The translations under genes were made by a program, and so were the position numbers. The notes beneath the pieces are model-generated. The model saw nothing but the letters and a program-made list of their open reading frames with translations, did not search any database and was not told where the DNA came from. Below are positions 1 to 10,250 of a stretch of 64,000 nt of DNA, one piece after another. The stretch comes from Candidatus Kosakonia sp. 282A-S69 (GTDB taxonomy: Bacteria > Pseudomonadota > Gammaproteobacteria > Enterobacterales > Enterobacteriaceae). Position 1 is the first letter of the stretch, and each line of letters starts with the position of its first letter. Location: contig NZ_JAROAU010000003.1 of assembly GCF_029433855.1 (NCBI RefSeq), positions 186,001-250,000 of the forward strand, given 5' to 3'.

Positions 1-325
1 AAACAATGTTGATTCACTTGACCATATATTAGATAGAGATTCTTCTGGTGTACTGTAGTAACCGGGGAATTTAGTTTTCAAGCACTCCTCCTATTAATAG
101 AGTTCAGAAAGATATTAGTTAGGGATGCGATAAACCTATACTAATAGTGAGGGTTAGATCAATTGCTATCTTAAGAAAACAAAGAATAAAGTGATTTTGT
201 GCGACATTTTTGCGACATATTACTGCATGTGTTATAGCTTTCAGTTTGTATGTTCATGATTTTTATGTTTTTTTATATTTGTATTTCCCCTGAAGCAAGC
301 TATATTACATAACCTAACCAATAAC
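1..325. other. AT-rich left end, no gene seen
   Basis: This stretch is clearly richer in A and T than the chromosome to its right and has no reading frame with a credible start and ribosome binding site. The only structure I see is a tandem TGCGACA pair at 200-217, which recurs at 582-599. I infer it belongs to an integrated element whose body lies left of the window. Confidence 0.5.
200..217. repeat. 18-bp direct repeat, copy A (two TGCGACA units)
   Basis: Two TGCGACA heptamers are separated by four bases (TTTT), giving an 11-bp period, about one helical turn. An 18-bp copy identical except for one spacer base is at 582-599 in the same orientation. Similarity stops at the 18-bp core. This shape fits a protein-binding array such as tyrosine-integrase arm sites; that role is inferred. 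Confidence 0.7.
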
Positions 326-544
326 TTATTGTTGTTTTTTTAATCGGCTAACATCAATCTCAATAGCATAAAGAATGTAGGGGGCTTCAGATGGAGAGCA
401 AACCTCTATACGGACATTCTTCAGCGGAACGCCGCAGGATGAGCAACGATTGTCATAAGTAATGCATTCGCAGGAGCCCATCCCTTGAATTTTAGCGTGG
501 CAGTTTGGGCAGTAATCAGTGTTTATATCATCGTAATAACTCAT
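326..544 (-). CDS. Small zinc-ribbon-like hypothetical protein
   Basis: A 72-residue protein with two CxxC knuckles, CPNC near residue 12 and CSSCG near residue 34, plus a CEC between them, as expected of a small zinc ribbon. The C-terminal half is predicted beta-rich, without a signal peptide or membrane segment. A GAGG Shine-Dalgarno element lies just upstream of the ATG, which supports real translation. It sits between the two 18-bp repeats beside the tRNA and is AT-rich like its surroundings, so it is probably cargo of the integrated element. I do not recognise the family. Confidence 0.6.
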   Translation of the reverse strand: MSYYDDINTDYCPNCHAKIQGMGSCECITYDNRCSSCGVPLKNVRIEVCSPSEAPYILYAIEIDVSRLKKQQ

Positions 545-581
545 GACGTATCCTCATCGAACAACTTGCTTCATAAATTGC

Positions 582-599
582 TGCGACACTTTTGCGACA
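582..599. repeat. 18-bp direct repeat, copy B (two TGCGACA units)
   Basis: Second copy of the tandem heptamer array, with spacer CTTT instead of TTTT. It lies about 70 bp from the 3' end of the tRNA-Ile gene, a distance compatible with an integrase arm site next to an attachment core in the tRNA. Confidence 0.7.
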
Positions 600-614
600 C
601 TGTAGGGAAAGAGT

Positions 615-642
615 ACAAAAAAGCCACTCTTTCGAGTGGCTT
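615..642 (-). terminator. Rho-independent terminator of the tRNA-Ile gene
   Basis: Inverted repeat AAGCCACTC (621-629) and GAGTGGCTT (634-642) with a four-base loop. Read on the minus strand it is followed by a run of T residues (complement of 615-620), 27 bp past the tRNA 3' end. Confidence 0.75.
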
Positions 643-668
643 AATCATATGATTTTAAAGCTAAAATT

Positions 669-744
669 TGGTGGCCCCTGTTGGGTTTGAACCAACGACC
701 AAGCGATTATGAGTCGCCTGCTCTAACCACTGAGCTAAGGGGCC
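669..744 (-). tRNA. ileX: tRNA-Ile2, anticodon CAU
   Basis: A 76-nt tRNA on the minus strand. It begins GGCCCCT, pairs with AGGGGCC of the acceptor stem, has the D-loop TAGCTCAGTGG, anticodon loop CTCATAA, the T-arm GGTTCAAACC and an encoded CCA. A CAT anticodon in this body, next to mug, matches the minor isoleucine tRNA whose C34 is converted to lysidine by TilS so that it reads AUA. The 3' end of such tRNAs is a common integrase target, which fits the island-like sequence beyond it. Confidence 0.93.
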
Positions 745-754
745 GTGGCGGTGA

Positions 755-760
755 ATTATA
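755..760 (-). promoter_or_regulatory. -10 element of the tRNA-Ile promoter
   Basis: A perfect TATAAT on the minus strand lies 10 bp upstream of the mature tRNA 5' end, followed by a GC-rich discriminator typical of stringently controlled stable-RNA promoters. I see no good -35 element at the usual spacing. Confidence 0.55.
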
Positions 761-810
761 GAGTAACTTATCCTCGCAATCCAGCGGGAATCGCCCGGCT
801 GATGTTTTTA

Positions 811-839
811 TAAACAGCGCATTTTCAATCTCTTATACT
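811..839 (+). promoter_or_regulatory. Candidate sigma-70 promoter of mug
   Basis: TAAACA at 811-816 and TATACT at 834-839 are separated by 17 bp, 32 bp upstream of the mug start codon. Confidence 0.45.
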
Positions 840-870
840 TAAGTTTATCGTTTCTGATCGGGAGTTAAGT

Positions 871-1377
871 ATGATCCACGATATTCTGGCGCCGGGACTG
901 CGCGTCGTGTTTTGTGGCATTAATCCGGGGAAATCCTCTGCCCACACGGGTTTTCATTTTGCGCACCCTGGCAATCGCTTCTGGAAAGTGATCCATCAGG
1001 CCGGCTTTACCGACCAGCAGTTGCGCCCTGAGGATGAGCACCATCTGCTGGACACGCGCTGCGGCATCACCATGCTGGTTCAGCGTCCGACCGTGCAGGC
1101 GACGGAAGTCGGGCTGCATGAGCTGCGCACTGGCGGCAGGGAGCTGGTGCATAAAATAGAAGAGTATCAGCCCGCCGCGCTGGCGGTGCTTGGCAAACAG
1201 GCTTTTGAACAAGCCTTTAGCGTGCGCGGTGCGAAGTGGGGTAAGCAGGAGATAACCATCGGTGTGACGCAAATCTGGGTACTACCCAATCCCAGTGGCC
1301 TGAACCGCGCTTCGCTGGAGAAGCTGGTTGAAGCCTACCGCGAGCTGGATGAGGCGCTGGCAGCGCGTGGGTTGTGA
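871..1377 (+). CDS. mug: G/U mismatch-specific uracil-DNA glycosylase
   Basis: Mug removes uracil from G:U mismatches and ethenocytosine from DNA, leaving an abasic site for base excision repair. The 168-residue length equals the E. coli protein. The family motif GINPG (residues 16-20) carries the catalytic Asn18, and NPSGLNR near residue 140 is the second conserved motif that wedges the helix. A GGGAG ribosome binding site precedes the ATG. It is convergent with rpoD across a shared terminator and has its own promoter. Confidence 0.96.
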   Translation: MIHDILAPGLRVVFCGINPGKSSAHTGFHFAHPGNRFWKVIHQAGFTDQQLRPEDEHHLLDTRCGITMLVQRPTVQATEVGLHELRTGGRELVHKIEEYQPAALAVLGKQAFEQAFSVRGAKWGKQEITIGVTQIWVLPNPSGLNRASLEKLVEAYRELDEALAARGL

Positions 1378-1389
1378 ATAACAGGCGAA

Positions 1390-1416
1390 AAAAAGCTCCC
1401 GTCAGGGAGCTTTTTT
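1390..1416. terminator. Bidirectional terminator between mug and rpoD
   Basis: AGCTCCC and GGGAGCT arms around a GTCA loop, with A residues on the left and T residues on the right, so it can terminate transcripts from both strands. Confidence 0.85.
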
Positions 1417-1430
1417 ATCTGGCGTGACGA

Positions 1431-3275
1431 TTAATCGTCGAGGAAGCTACGCAGCACTTCAGAGCGGCTCGGGTGGCGCAGTTTGCGCAGCGCCTTCGCT
1501 TCGATCTGACGGATACGTTCGCGGGTAACGTCGAACTGTTTACCTACCTCTTCCAGCGTATGGTCGGTATTCATGTCGATACCGAAACGCATGCGCAGCA
1601 CCTTCGCTTCACGGGCGGTAAGGCCAGCCAGCACATCGTGCGTTGCAGCGCGCAGGCTCTCGGTGGTTGCCGAGTCCAGCGGCAGCTCGAGGGTGGTATC
1701 CTCGATAAAATCACCCAGATGCGAATCTTCATCATCGCCAATTGGCGTTTCCATGGAGATTGGCTCTTTGGCGATCTTCAGCACTTTACGGATCTTATCT
1801 TCCGGCATCAGCATACGCTCAGCCAGCTCTTCCGGCGTCGGCTCGCGACCCATCTCCTGCAGCATCTGGCGAGAGATACGGTTGAGCTTGTTGATCGTCT
1901 CAATCATATGCACCGGAATACGGATGGTGCGCGCCTGATCCGCGATAGAGCGGGTGATCGCCTGACGGATCCACCAGGTGGCATAGGTGGAGAATTTGTA
2001 ACCGCGGCGATATTCGAACTTATCAACCGCTTTCATCAGGCCGATGTTCCCTTCCTGAATCAGATCGAGGAACTGCAGACCACGGTTGGTGTATTTCTTG
2101 GCGATAGAGATAACCAGACGTAAGTTCGCTTCCACCATCTCTTTCTTCGCACGACGCGCTTTCGCTTCGCCGATAGACATACGACGGTTGATATCTTTAA
2201 CCTGTTCAATCGTCAGGCCGGTCTCTTCTTCAATCTGCTGCAGCTTCATCAGGCCGCGTTGCACTTCTTCAGTCACATCCTTCAGCTTCTCAGACCATGG
2301 TTTGTTCATGGCCAGCGCGGCGTTGAACCAGGTTTCGCTGGTTTCATTACCGGTGAAGAGGGTGATGAAGTTTTTCTTCGGCATTTTGCACTGTTCAACG
2401 CACAGTTTCATGATGATGCGCTCCTGGGTGCGTACGCGATCCATCATCACGCGCATGCTGTTTACCAGGTAGTCGAACTGCTTTGGCACCAGACGGAACT
2501 GCTTGAAGACTTCAGACAGCTTGAGGATCTCTTCCTGTGCGGCAGCGTGGCTGCGTCCTTTTGCTTTGATAGTGTCGCGAGTCAGCTCGTACTGCGTGCG
2601 CAGTTCAGCGAATTTCTCACGCGCCAGCTCAGGATCGATGCTGTTGTCATCGTCGCTGTCGTCATCGCTGTCGTCTTCTTCTTCATCTTCATCGTCGTCC
2701 ATCTCTTCGCTGGAGAGCTCAGAGCCGACGTGGGTCGCCGTGGGCGCCATATCTTCTTCGGCATTCGGATCGACAAAACCGGTGATCAGATCGGAGAGGC
2801 GAGCCTGCTCTGCTTCAACACGGTCGTACTGTTCCAGCAGGTAGGTGATGGCTTCCGGATACTCGGCAACGGAGCACTGAACCTGGTTAATCCCGTCTTC
2901 AATACGCTTGGCGATGTCGATTTCGCCTTCACGGGTCAGCAGTTCAACGGTGCCCATTTCGCGCATGTACATGCGCACCGGGTCGGTAGTTCGTCCGATT
3001 TCAGACTCTACGCTGGACAGAACCTGTGCAGCGGCTTCTTCAGCATCTTCGTCTGTGTTGTTGGAGTTTTCAGCCAGCAACAGATCATCAGCATCCGGTG
3101 CTTCTTCCATCACCTGGATGCCCATGTCGTTGATCATTTGGATGATGTCTTCGATCTGATCGGAGTCGACGATATCTTCCGGCAGATGGTCATTGACCTC
3201 GGCATAGGTCAGATAGCCTTGCTCCTTACCACGGGTAACAAGAAGCTTCAGCTGTGACTGCGGGTTTTGCTCCAT
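1431..3275 (-). CDS. rpoD: RNA polymerase primary sigma factor (sigma 70)
   Basis: Housekeeping sigma factor that directs RNA polymerase to -10/-35 promoters. The 614 residues start at the MEQNPQ sequence seen in enterobacterial sigma 70; an upstream in-frame extension of 21 codons is not conserved. Region 1.1 is N-terminal, a very acidic stretch rich in Asp/Glu/Ser lies near residues 190-215, region 2.4 includes the YATWWIRQA segment, and region 4.2 near the C-terminus carries the helix-turn-helix before the final RSFLDD. It is the last gene of rpsU-dnaG-rpoD, 156 bp after dnaG. Confidence 0.98.
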   Translation of the reverse strand: MEQNPQSQLKLLVTRGKEQGYLTYAEVNDHLPEDIVDSDQIEDIIQMINDMGIQVMEEAPDADDLLLAENSNNTDEDAEEAAAQVLSSVESEIGRTTDPVRMYMREMGTVELLTREGEIDIAKRIEDGINQVQCSVAEYPEAITYLLEQYDRVEAEQARLSDLITGFVDPNAEEDMAPTATHVGSELSSEEMDDDEDEEEDDSDDDSDDDNSIDPELAREKFAELRTQYELTRDTIKAKGRSHAAAQEEILKLSEVFKQFRLVPKQFDYLVNSMRVMMDRVRTQERIIMKLCVEQCKMPKKNFITLFTGNETSETWFNAALAMNKPWSEKLKDVTEEVQRGLMKLQQIEEETGLTIEQVKDINRRMSIGEAKARRAKKEMVEANLRLVISIAKKYTNRGLQFLDLIQEGNIGLMKAVDKFEYRRGYKFSTYATWWIRQAITRSIADQARTIRIPVHMIETINKLNRISRQMLQEMGREPTPEELAERMLMPEDKIRKVLKIAKEPISMETPIGDDEDSHLGDFIEDTTLELPLDSATTESLRAATHDVLAGLTAREAKVLRMRFGIDMNTDHTLEEVGKQFDVTRERIRQIEAKALRKLRHPSRSEVLRSFLDD

Positions 3276-3431
3276 AAGACGGTATCCACACTTAAATTCA
3301 TGAGGTTGGTGTCGGTTAGCGAAATAAACCGCCAACATTTAACGCGAGGGTGTATTTATATTTTTGCCGCTGGCCCTCGTCGCGGCTGTCGGGATCAACC
3401 CGAACGATTATCGGCACTTAAGCCGTTGAAT

Positions 3432-5177
3432 TTATTTTTTAGCCAGCTCCTGGTTCAACTGCCAGAGCTCCCGGCGTTCTTCGCTGCTTAGACCGTGCGT
3501 GCGATCGCGAGCTATCAACTCTTCTTGTCGCCGTTCAAGCATCGAATCAAACATATGATTGAGCGCGTCGGTAAAGGTTTTTTCAGCGATGTCCTTATCT
3601 GCTATATCGTCCCACATTGACAGTTTTTCAAGGGTTGCGGCTTCATTCGTGCCGCGATAATGTTCCAATAACTGCCCAGTTGTCAGACCAGGTTGAGACA
3701 AACAAGTGTTGACCAGTTCTGCAAATAAGCCAAGTCCGGGCAGTCTGGATTGATCAAGACCGGCCAGCGGAGGCACTTTTGGTGCAAGCTCCGGGTTCTG
3801 GATCAACAACCCTATCAGTATACGCATGGTTGTGCGTTTTAGCTGAGGGGCAGGCCGCGCCGCCGCGCTCTCCACCTGCTTCGGCATTAATCGATCGAGC
3901 TGCGCATCGTCGAAAATGCCAATCTTGTTGCCCAGCATCTGGCGTAACTGAATACGCAGCGTCTCGCCCGGCACCTGGTTGATCAACGGCAGCGCCAGCG
4001 CGGCAAGCTGCGTCGTACCATCCGGCGTGGTCAAATCTGCCTTCGGCAACAGGCTGTTAAACAGAAACGTGGAGAGAGGCTGAGCCTGCTCCATCCGCGC
4101 TTCGAACGCCTCTTTGCCCTCTTTACGCACCAGCGTATCCGGATCTTCGCCATCTGGCAGAAACATAAAACGCAGCTGACGACCGTCGCTCATATAGGGC
4201 AGCGCGGTTTCCAGCGCCCGCCATGCGGCTTCGCGGCCGGCGCGGTCGCCGTCATAACAGCAGATGACGTTTTTGGTCACCCGGAACAGCAGCTGAATAT
4301 GATCCGCCGTCGTGGAGGTGCCAAGCGAGGCAACGGCATAGTTAATGCCATATTGCGCCAGCGCCACCACGTCCATGTAACCTTCGACCACTAACAGCCG
4401 CTGCGGTTCATCCTTATCCTGCTGCGCTTCATAAAGGCCGTACAGCTGGCGACCCTTATGAAAAATGTCCGTTTCCGGTGAGTTCAGGTATTTGGGCGTA
4501 TCGTTGCCCAGCACGCGTCCACCAAAACCAATCACCCGGCCGCGCTTGTCGCGAATCGGAAACATCACCCGCTCGCGGAAGCGATCGTAACTGCGTCCTT
4601 GATCGTTTGTGACCAGCATGCCTGCATCGATCAGCGACTTGCGGTTCTCACTATTGTTGCCGAAACGTTTTAGTACGTTGTCCCAACCGGGCGGCGCATA
4701 ACCAATAGCGAATCGCGTAATGACTTCACTGCTCAAACCGCGTCCGGAGAGGTACTGTCGAGCAGGCTCTGCGGCGGATTGGGTCAGCGATTGCTGATAA
4801 AAAGCATTCAGCCCGTCCATCAGTTGATAGAGTGTTTGCCGTTGATGGCGCTCTATCAGGCTCGGTCCGCTGCCTGCTTCGAACGGCACTTCGAGGTTGT
4901 GCATTGCCGCCAGCTCTTCGACGCTTTCGACGAACTCGAGCTTGTCGTAGTTCATTAAAAAGTCGAGGGCGTTGCCGTGCGCGCCACAACCAAAGCAGTG
5001 GTAAAACTGTTTTTCACCGTTTACGGTGAAAGAGGGGGTTTTCTCGTTATGGAATGGACAGCACGCATGGTAGTTCTTGCCCTGCTTTTTTAGCTTTACG
5101 CGCGCGTCAATAAGATCGACGATGTCGGTGCGCGCCAGCAGGTCATTGATAAAAACACGTGGGATTCGTCCAGCCAT
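3432..5177 (-). CDS. dnaG: DNA primase
   Basis: Synthesises RNA primers for the replication fork with the DnaB helicase. The 581 residues include an N-terminal zinc-binding domain (Cys40, His43, Cys61, Cys64), a TOPRIM polymerase core with the VVEGYMD motif near residue 265 and the CYDGDRAGREA motif near residue 310, and a C-terminal helicase-interacting domain. It is the middle gene of the macromolecular synthesis operon, where the upstream terminator keeps primase low relative to ribosomal protein S21. Confidence 0.98.
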   Translation of the reverse strand: MAGRIPRVFINDLLARTDIVDLIDARVKLKKQGKNYHACCPFHNEKTPSFTVNGEKQFYHCFGCGAHGNALDFLMNYDKLEFVESVEELAAMHNLEVPFEAGSGPSLIERHQRQTLYQLMDGLNAFYQQSLTQSAAEPARQYLSGRGLSSEVITRFAIGYAPPGWDNVLKRFGNNSENRKSLIDAGMLVTNDQGRSYDRFRERVMFPIRDKRGRVIGFGGRVLGNDTPKYLNSPETDIFHKGRQLYGLYEAQQDKDEPQRLLVVEGYMDVVALAQYGINYAVASLGTSTTADHIQLLFRVTKNVICCYDGDRAGREAAWRALETALPYMSDGRQLRFMFLPDGEDPDTLVRKEGKEAFEARMEQAQPLSTFLFNSLLPKADLTTPDGTTQLAALALPLINQVPGETLRIQLRQMLGNKIGIFDDAQLDRLMPKQVESAAARPAPQLKRTTMRILIGLLIQNPELAPKVPPLAGLDQSRLPGLGLFAELVNTCLSQPGLTTGQLLEHYRGTNEAATLEKLSMWDDIADKDIAEKTFTDALNHMFDSMLERRQEELIARDRTHGLSSEERRELWQLNQELAKK

Positions 5178-5271
5178 AGGCCCCGTTTTGATCTTATATA
5201 GTTTTCGTTATGCTCTTCAGCGGTAAGTTGCTGAAAAGGCGAAAATTATATGAGGTTATAAACGAAAATAA

Positions 5272-5299
5272 GCCGCGCATTCCTTTCGGAAGCACGGCC
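5272..5299 (-). terminator. Partial terminator between rpsU and dnaG
   Basis: On the minus strand GCCGTGCTTCC pairs with GGAATGCGCGGC (one bulge and a wobble) around a GAAA loop and is followed by TTATTTTC. The position matches the known E. coli T1 terminator, through which part of the transcription continues into dnaG. Confidence 0.65.
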
Positions 5300-5346
5300 T
5301 TACAACTACAACTCGGTCTAACACAGAGGGCGCTCGCCCTCAGTAA

Positions 5347-5718
<372 letters not shown>

Positions 5719-5800
5719 TCAGCTGCACAAGTGAGCAAAGTTTTACATCGCCCGGCATTCGCCCTACACTGCGCGCTATTGCAAAGAGGTAAACAGAGCC

Positions 5801-6814
5801 ATGCGCGTACTGGGTATTGAAACATCCTGCGATGAAACCGGCATCGCTATCTATGACGACCAACAAGGTCTTCTCGCTAACCAACTCTATAGTCAGGTAA
5901 AACTGCACGCCGATTACGGCGGGGTGGTGCCTGAACTCGCCTCACGCGACCACGTGCGTAAAACCGTGCCGCTGATTCAGGCGGCGATAAAAGAGGCCGG
6001 ATTAACCGCCAGAGAGATTGATGCAGTGGCGTATACCGCGGGGCCGGGTCTTGTCGGCGCGCTGCTGGTCGGGGCGACCATTGGCCGCTCGCTGGCTTTC
6101 GCCTGGGATGTTCCGGCGATTGCGGTACATCATATGGAAGGTCACCTGCTGGCACCGATGCTGGAAGAGAACCCGCCGGCGTTTCCGTTTGTCGCGCTGC
6201 TGGTTTCCGGCGGTCACACGCAACTCATCAGCGTGACCGGCATCGGTCATTATGAGCTGCTCGGCGAGTCCATTGATGATGCTGCCGGCGAAGCGTTCGA
6301 CAAAACGGCTAAACTACTGGGTCTTGATTACCCTGGCGGGCCGATGTTGTCGAAGATGGCGTCGCAGGGAACGGAGGGGCGCTTTGTGTTCCCGCGTCCG
6401 ATGACCGATCGGCCAGGGCTTGATTTCAGCTTCTCCGGCCTGAAAACCTTTGCCGCCAATACTATTCGTAACAGTGGTAATGACGATCAGACACGGGCTG
6501 ATATCGCGCGTGCGTTTGAGGATGCGGTGGTCGATACGCTGATGATCAAATGCAAACGCGCGCTGGATCAAACCGGATTCACCCGGCTGGTGATGGCGGG
6601 TGGCGTCAGCGCTAACCGTACGCTGCGTGCAAAACTGGGGCAGATGATGGAAAAACGTCGCGGTGAAGTGTTCTATGCCCGCCCGGAGTTCTGTACCGAT
6701 AACGGGGCAATGATTGCCTATGCGGGTATGGTGCGCCTGAAAGCGGGTGATGATGTCGGGCTTGGCGTGACGGTGCGTCCGCGCTGGCCGCTGGCGGAAC
6801 TTCCCGCCGCCTGA
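5801..6814 (+). CDS. tsaD: tRNA t6A37 threonylcarbamoyltransferase subunit TsaD
   Basis: Transfers the threonylcarbamoyl group from TC-AMP to A37 of ANN-decoding tRNAs, working with TsaB, TsaC and TsaE. The 337 residues match E. coli TsaD in length. The ASKHA-fold protein begins [14 protein letters not shown] and has metal-binding His111 and His115 in HMEGH, with the glycine-rich VSGGHTQL and MAGGVSANR motifs further on. It is transcribed away from rpsU and convergent with plsY. Confidence 0.98.
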   Translation: MRVLGIETSCDETGIAIYDDQQGLLANQLYSQVKLHADYGGVVPELASRDHVRKTVPLIQAAIKEAGLTAREIDAVAYTAGPGLVGALLVGATIGRSLAFAWDVPAIAVHHMEGHLLAPMLEENPPAFPFVALLVSGGHTQLISVTGIGHYELLGESIDDAAGEAFDKTAKLLGLDYPGGPMLSKMASQGTEGRFVFPRPMTDRPGLDFSFSGLKTFAANTIRNSGNDDQTRADIARAFEDAVVDTLMIKCKRALDQTGFTRLVMAGGVSANRTLRAKLGQMMEKRRGEVFYARPEFCTDNGAMIAYAGMVRLKAGDDVGLGVTVRPRWPLAELPAA

Positions 6815-6821
6815 GTGACTA

Positions 6822-6849
6822 CTGCCCGGTCTCTTCACGCGCCGGGCAG
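6822..6849. terminator. Hairpin between convergent tsaD and plsY
   Basis: CTGCCCGG and CCGGGCAG pair across a 12-base loop in the short tsaD-plsY gap. There is no T run on the plus side, so intrinsic termination is uncertain; it may protect 3' ends. Confidence 0.4.
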
Positions 6850-6851
6850 AT

Positions 6852-7469
6852 CTATGCTTTATCCTGCCGCTTTTTCTTTTTCAGCTTCGTCCAGATTTTG
6901 CTCTCCTGACGCCGCCATAAACGCTGAATATTGTCATGATGACGCAGCAGGATCAGGCATGAGAGCATCGCCACCGGAAAGGTGAACTGCGGTTTAAACC
7001 ACCAGACATAAAATGGCGCAATCAGCGCGCTGACAATCGCGCCCAGCGACGAGTAGCCGCTTAACAGCACTGTCAGCAGCCAGGTGCCCGCCATGACGCC
7101 CGTTAAATCCCAGCCGATCGGCGCAATCGCACCAAACGCGGTGGCCACGCCTTTACCGCCTTTAAATTTAAAGAATACCGGCCAGATATGGCCCAGACAG
7201 GCGGCGATAGCGATAAGACCCAGCCAGAAGGGCGTAACGCCAAGCGCGTAGGCGCCCCATACCGGCAGCATCCCTTTTAAAACATCAAAAATCAGTACCG
7301 CTGCGGCTGCGCCCTTGCCGCCAATACGTAATACGTTGGTAGCTCCGGGGTTACCGGAGCCACTCTCTCGCGGGTCAGGGAAACCAGCAAGGCGGCAGAC
7401 CAGGATGGCGCTGGAGATTGAGCCACAAAGGTACGCAAGGACGATCATCCCAGGCGCGATTGCACTCAT
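6852..7469 (-). CDS. plsY: Glycerol-3-phosphate acyltransferase PlsY
   Basis: Membrane enzyme that acylates glycerol-3-phosphate from acyl-phosphate, the first step of phosphatidic acid synthesis. The 205 residues carry the family motifs GSGNPGATN near residue 37 and GGKGVAT near residue 103, several transmembrane helices and a lysine-rich cytoplasmic tail. The start MSAIAPG matches E. coli; a longer upstream frame of 68 codons is unsupported. The gene diverges from folB. Confidence 0.95.
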   Translation of the reverse strand: MSAIAPGMIVLAYLCGSISSAILVCRLAGFPDPRESGSGNPGATNVLRIGGKGAAAAVLIFDVLKGMLPVWGAYALGVTPFWLGLIAIAACLGHIWPVFFKFKGGKGVATAFGAIAPIGWDLTGVMAGTWLLTVLLSGYSSLGAIVSALIAPFYVWWFKPQFTFPVAMLSCLILLRHHDNIQRLWRRQESKIWTKLKKKKRQDKA

Positions 7470-7632
7470 AACGCTGTTCCGTTTTGAAAATGTCGTTTTA
7501 TTCTCTGCATCCATGGATAATACGCATAAATTTCGGAAAGTGGTATCCGGGTTTTGTGCAAAATCTGGCGGATAACCACTCATACAGCGGCCTGGCGGCA
7601 GTCGCCCAGGCGTAATCAGCAGGCGGGGTAGG

Positions 7633-8001
7633 ATGGATATTGTATTTATCGAGCAGCTTTCGGTGATCACCACGATTGGTGTTTATGACTGGGAACAGAC
7701 CATTGAGCAGCAGTTAGTGTTCGATATCGAAATGGCATGGGATAACCGCCTGGCGGCAAAAAGCGATGATGTACAGGATTGCCTGAGCTACGCGGATATT
7801 GCCGAGACCGTCGTGGGACACGTTGAAGGCGCGCGTTTTGCGCTGGTGGAACGTGTCGCAGAAGAGGTGGCAGAGCTGTTGCTGGCGCGTTTTAACTCCC
7901 CCTGGGTGCGCATCAAACTGAGCAAGCCTGGCGCAGTGGCACGGGCTAAAAATGTGGGTGTAGTTATCGAGCGTGGCCTAAATCCGAAAAAAAGTATTTA
8001 A
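7633..8001 (+). CDS. folB: Dihydroneopterin aldolase (bifunctional epimerase)
   Basis: Converts 7,8-dihydroneopterin to 6-hydroxymethyl-dihydropterin in folate synthesis and epimerises it to the monapterin form. The 122 residues equal E. coli FolB. The start MDIVFIEQL, a conserved Tyr in the SYADI segment and the C-terminal IKLSKPGA motif with its Lys are recognisable. It diverges from plsY and is followed by a terminator before uppP. Confidence 0.97.
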   Translation: MDIVFIEQLSVITTIGVYDWEQTIEQQLVFDIEMAWDNRLAAKSDDVQDCLSYADIAETVVGHVEGARFALVERVAEEVAELLLARFNSPWVRIKLSKPGAVARAKNVGVVIERGLNPKKSI

Positions 8002-8055
8002 ATTCATCATCGTTAAACCAAACGCTAGTATTCAGGTCATAGATACGGCTTTTCG

Positions 8056-8086
8056 CGGCTTCTCCACTGGATGAGCCGTTTTTTAT
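8056..8086 (+). terminator. Terminator after folB
   Basis: CGGCT and AGCCG arms with a 13-base loop, followed by TTTTTTAT, between folB and uppP. Confidence 0.5.
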
Positions 8087-8107
8087 ATCTTTTTAGGGGT
8101 TTATTTG

Positions 8108-8929
8108 ATGAGCGATATGCACTCCCTGCTGGTGGCGGCCATTCTTGGTGTCGTTGAGGGGCTTACCGAGTTTCTTCCCGTTTCCAGTACGGGTCACATG
8201 ATTATCGTCGGCCATCTGTTGGGCTTTGAAGGCGATACTGCAAAAACCTTTGAAGTTGTGATTCAGCTCGGCTCGATTCTCGCCGTGGTGGTGATGTTCT
8301 GGCGCCGCCTCTTTGGCCTTATCGGCATCCATTTCGGCAAGCCGCCGCGCCATGAAGGCACCGGCAGCGGGCGTTTGTCGCTGATCCATATTCTGCTGGG
8401 GATGATCCCGGCGGTGGTGATAGGCCTGGTGTTCCACGATGCGATCAAAACGCTCTTCAACCCAAAAAATGTCGCCTATGCCCTGGTGGTGGGTGGCGTG
8501 TTGCTGATCGCCGCGGAACTGCTGAAGCCGAAAGTGCCGCGCGCGCAGGGCGTTGATGATATGACCTATCGCCAGGCATTTTTGATTGGCTGCTTCCAGT
8601 GTCTGGCGCTGTGGCCGGGCTTCTCCCGCTCCGGCGCGACTATCTCTGGCGGTATGCTGGTGGGCGTCAGCCGTTACGCTGCCTCGGAGTTCTCGTTCCT
8701 GCTGGCGGTGCCGATGATGATGGGCGCAACCGCGCTCGATCTCTATAAGAGCATCGGTTTTCTCACCACTGGCGATATCCCGATGTTCGCCGTCGGTTTC
8801 GTGACAGCATTTATCGTCGCGCTGATCGCTATCAAAACCTTCCTGGAGCTGATTAAACACATCTCCTTTATTCCGTTCGCGATCTACCGCTTCATCGTCG
8901 CTGCAGCGGTCTACGTTGTCTTCTTCTAA
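8108..8929 (+). CDS. uppP: Undecaprenyl-diphosphate phosphatase (bacitracin resistance)
   Basis: Membrane phosphatase that recycles undecaprenyl diphosphate to the monophosphate lipid carrier used for peptidoglycan and O-antigen; overproduction gives bacitracin resistance. The 273 residues equal E. coli BacA/UppP. Motifs seen are [14 protein letters not shown] (residues 17-30, catalytic glutamates) and WPGFSRSG near residue 170 with the essential Arg. I prefer the ATG at 8108 to a TTG one codon earlier. It is convergent with cca. Confidence 0.97.
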   Translation: MSDMHSLLVAAILGVVEGLTEFLPVSSTGHMIIVGHLLGFEGDTAKTFEVVIQLGSILAVVVMFWRRLFGLIGIHFGKPPRHEGTGSGRLSLIHILLGMIPAVVIGLVFHDAIKTLFNPKNVAYALVVGGVLLIAAELLKPKVPRAQGVDDMTYRQAFLIGCFQCLALWPGFSRSGATISGGMLVGVSRYAASEFSFLLAVPMMMGATALDLYKSIGFLTTGDIPMFAVGFVTAFIVALIAIKTFLELIKHISFIPFAIYRFIVAAAVYVVFF

Positions 8930-8941
8930 GCATTATCGCCC

Positions 8942-10183
8942 TCAGGCTTCGGGCTGAGGGCAGTGCTCTGCTTTCCACTGCGCAACCGCCGCGATACGTC
9001 GGCGGGTTAACTCTTCACGCACTGCCGCACCGGTAAAACCCGCCTCAATCACCGCTTTTGTCGGCACCGCGCGCGCCACTTCCCAGGCCGCACGCAGTAA
9101 GCGCCCCTGCGAGTAATCAATGGCTTCAAAGCCGGTACGCCCGCGTACATCCGCTTCGCTGGTGAGCGCGATTTGCTCCACTCGCTGCGGTTTGCGCCAT
9201 GCATCAATTGCATCGAACAGCTTGACGATGGTTTTCGGCTGCAGAATGGGGAAGGTGTGGATCAGATCGTGAAACTCAGCCACCAGCTTTGCCAAATCAC
9301 GAAGCTCATTCGGTACACGCAGACGCTGGCATAAACCCTCTACCAGCCTGACACCTGCCGGGCCGTGACCGTGATGGCGCGGCCAGAGCGCGGGTGGTGT
9401 CAGCCCTTTACCGAGGTCATGGCACAGCGTGGCGAAACGCACATCCACCTCGGGGCTCAGCATCGCTGCCATTGATACTGTCATCAGCGTGTGAATACCG
9501 GTATCAATCTCCGGGTGCCATTTTGCCGGGGCCGGAACGCCAAACAGCGCATCGATCTCCGGGAAAAGTACCTTTAGCGCGCCGCAGTCGCGCAGCACCT
9601 GAAAGTAGACCTGCGGATTACGGGTGCGCAGTGCGCTCTCCGTCTCTTTCCACACTCGCTCGGGCGTGAGGTGCGCCAGCTCGCCGGCCGCGGTCATATC
9701 TCGCATCAGCCTCATGGTTTCATCGGCGATACGAAAGCTAAGGTGAGCATAACGGGCGGCGAAACGCGCCACGCGCAGCACGCGAAGCGGATCTTCATTA
9801 AACGCGGGGGAGACATGGCGCAGAGTGCGCTGACGCAGATCCTGCTGACCGTTAAACGGATCGATAATCGTGCCGTTTTCATCCTGCGCCAGTGCGTTGA
9901 CGGTTAAATCACGGCGCAGCAGATCCTGCTCAAGCGTGACATCGGGGGCGGCATAGCAGGTAAAACCGGTATAGCCGGAACCGGACTTCCGCTCGGTGCG
10001 CGCCAGGGCGTACTCCTCACGGCTTTGCGGATGGAGGAAGACAGGAAAATCGCGGCCTACCTGCTGGTAGCCCGCATCGAGCATCTCTTGCGGCGTGGCA
10101 CCGACCACTACCCAATCTCTGTCTTTGACCGGCAGACCCAACAATGTATCGCGTACTGCACCACCGACCAGATAACTCTTCAC
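8942..10183 (-). CDS. cca: CCA tRNA nucleotidyltransferase with HD phosphohydrolase domain
   Basis: Adds or repairs the CCA end of tRNAs. The 413 residues have the class II nucleotidyltransferase motif GGAVRD (residues 7-12), the metal-binding DRD at residues 21-23, the RRDLTVNA motif near 110, and a C-terminal HD domain with CHDLGKG near residue 255 that gives phosphatase and 2',3'-cyclic phosphodiesterase activity in E. coli. A GCCCTCAG/CTGAGGGC hairpin spans the stop codon where it meets uppP. Confidence 0.97.
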   Translation of the reverse strand: MKSYLVGGAVRDTLLGLPVKDRDWVVVGATPQEMLDAGYQQVGRDFPVFLHPQSREEYALARTERKSGSGYTGFTCYAAPDVTLEQDLLRRDLTVNALAQDENGTIIDPFNGQQDLRQRTLRHVSPAFNEDPLRVLRVARFAARYAHLSFRIADETMRLMRDMTAAGELAHLTPERVWKETESALRTRNPQVYFQVLRDCGALKVLFPEIDALFGVPAPAKWHPEIDTGIHTLMTVSMAAMLSPEVDVRFATLCHDLGKGLTPPALWPRHHGHGPAGVRLVEGLCQRLRVPNELRDLAKLVAEFHDLIHTFPILQPKTIVKLFDAIDAWRKPQRVEQIALTSEADVRGRTGFEAIDYSQGRLLRAAWEVARAVPTKAVIEAGFTGAAVREELTRRRIAAVAQWKAEHCPQPEA

Positions 10184-10250
10184 GCCGCCACTCTCCTCAA
10201 CACATTTGTCGTCAGATAATACGTAAGTGTAGAGAAGATGGCGAATCTGC

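Noticed and set aside
2259-3257. 332-codon open frame on the plus strand opposite rpoD
   Set aside because: It mirrors the codon structure of rpoD, has no ribosome binding site and no recognisable protein features.
3276-3338. Upstream in-frame extension of rpoD by 21 codons
   Set aside because: The conserved start MEQNPQ and family length fit the internal ATG; the extension lies in the dnaG-rpoD spacer.
8093-8860. 255-codon open frame opposite uppP
   Set aside because: It is an antisense shadow of a strongly conserved membrane protein gene.
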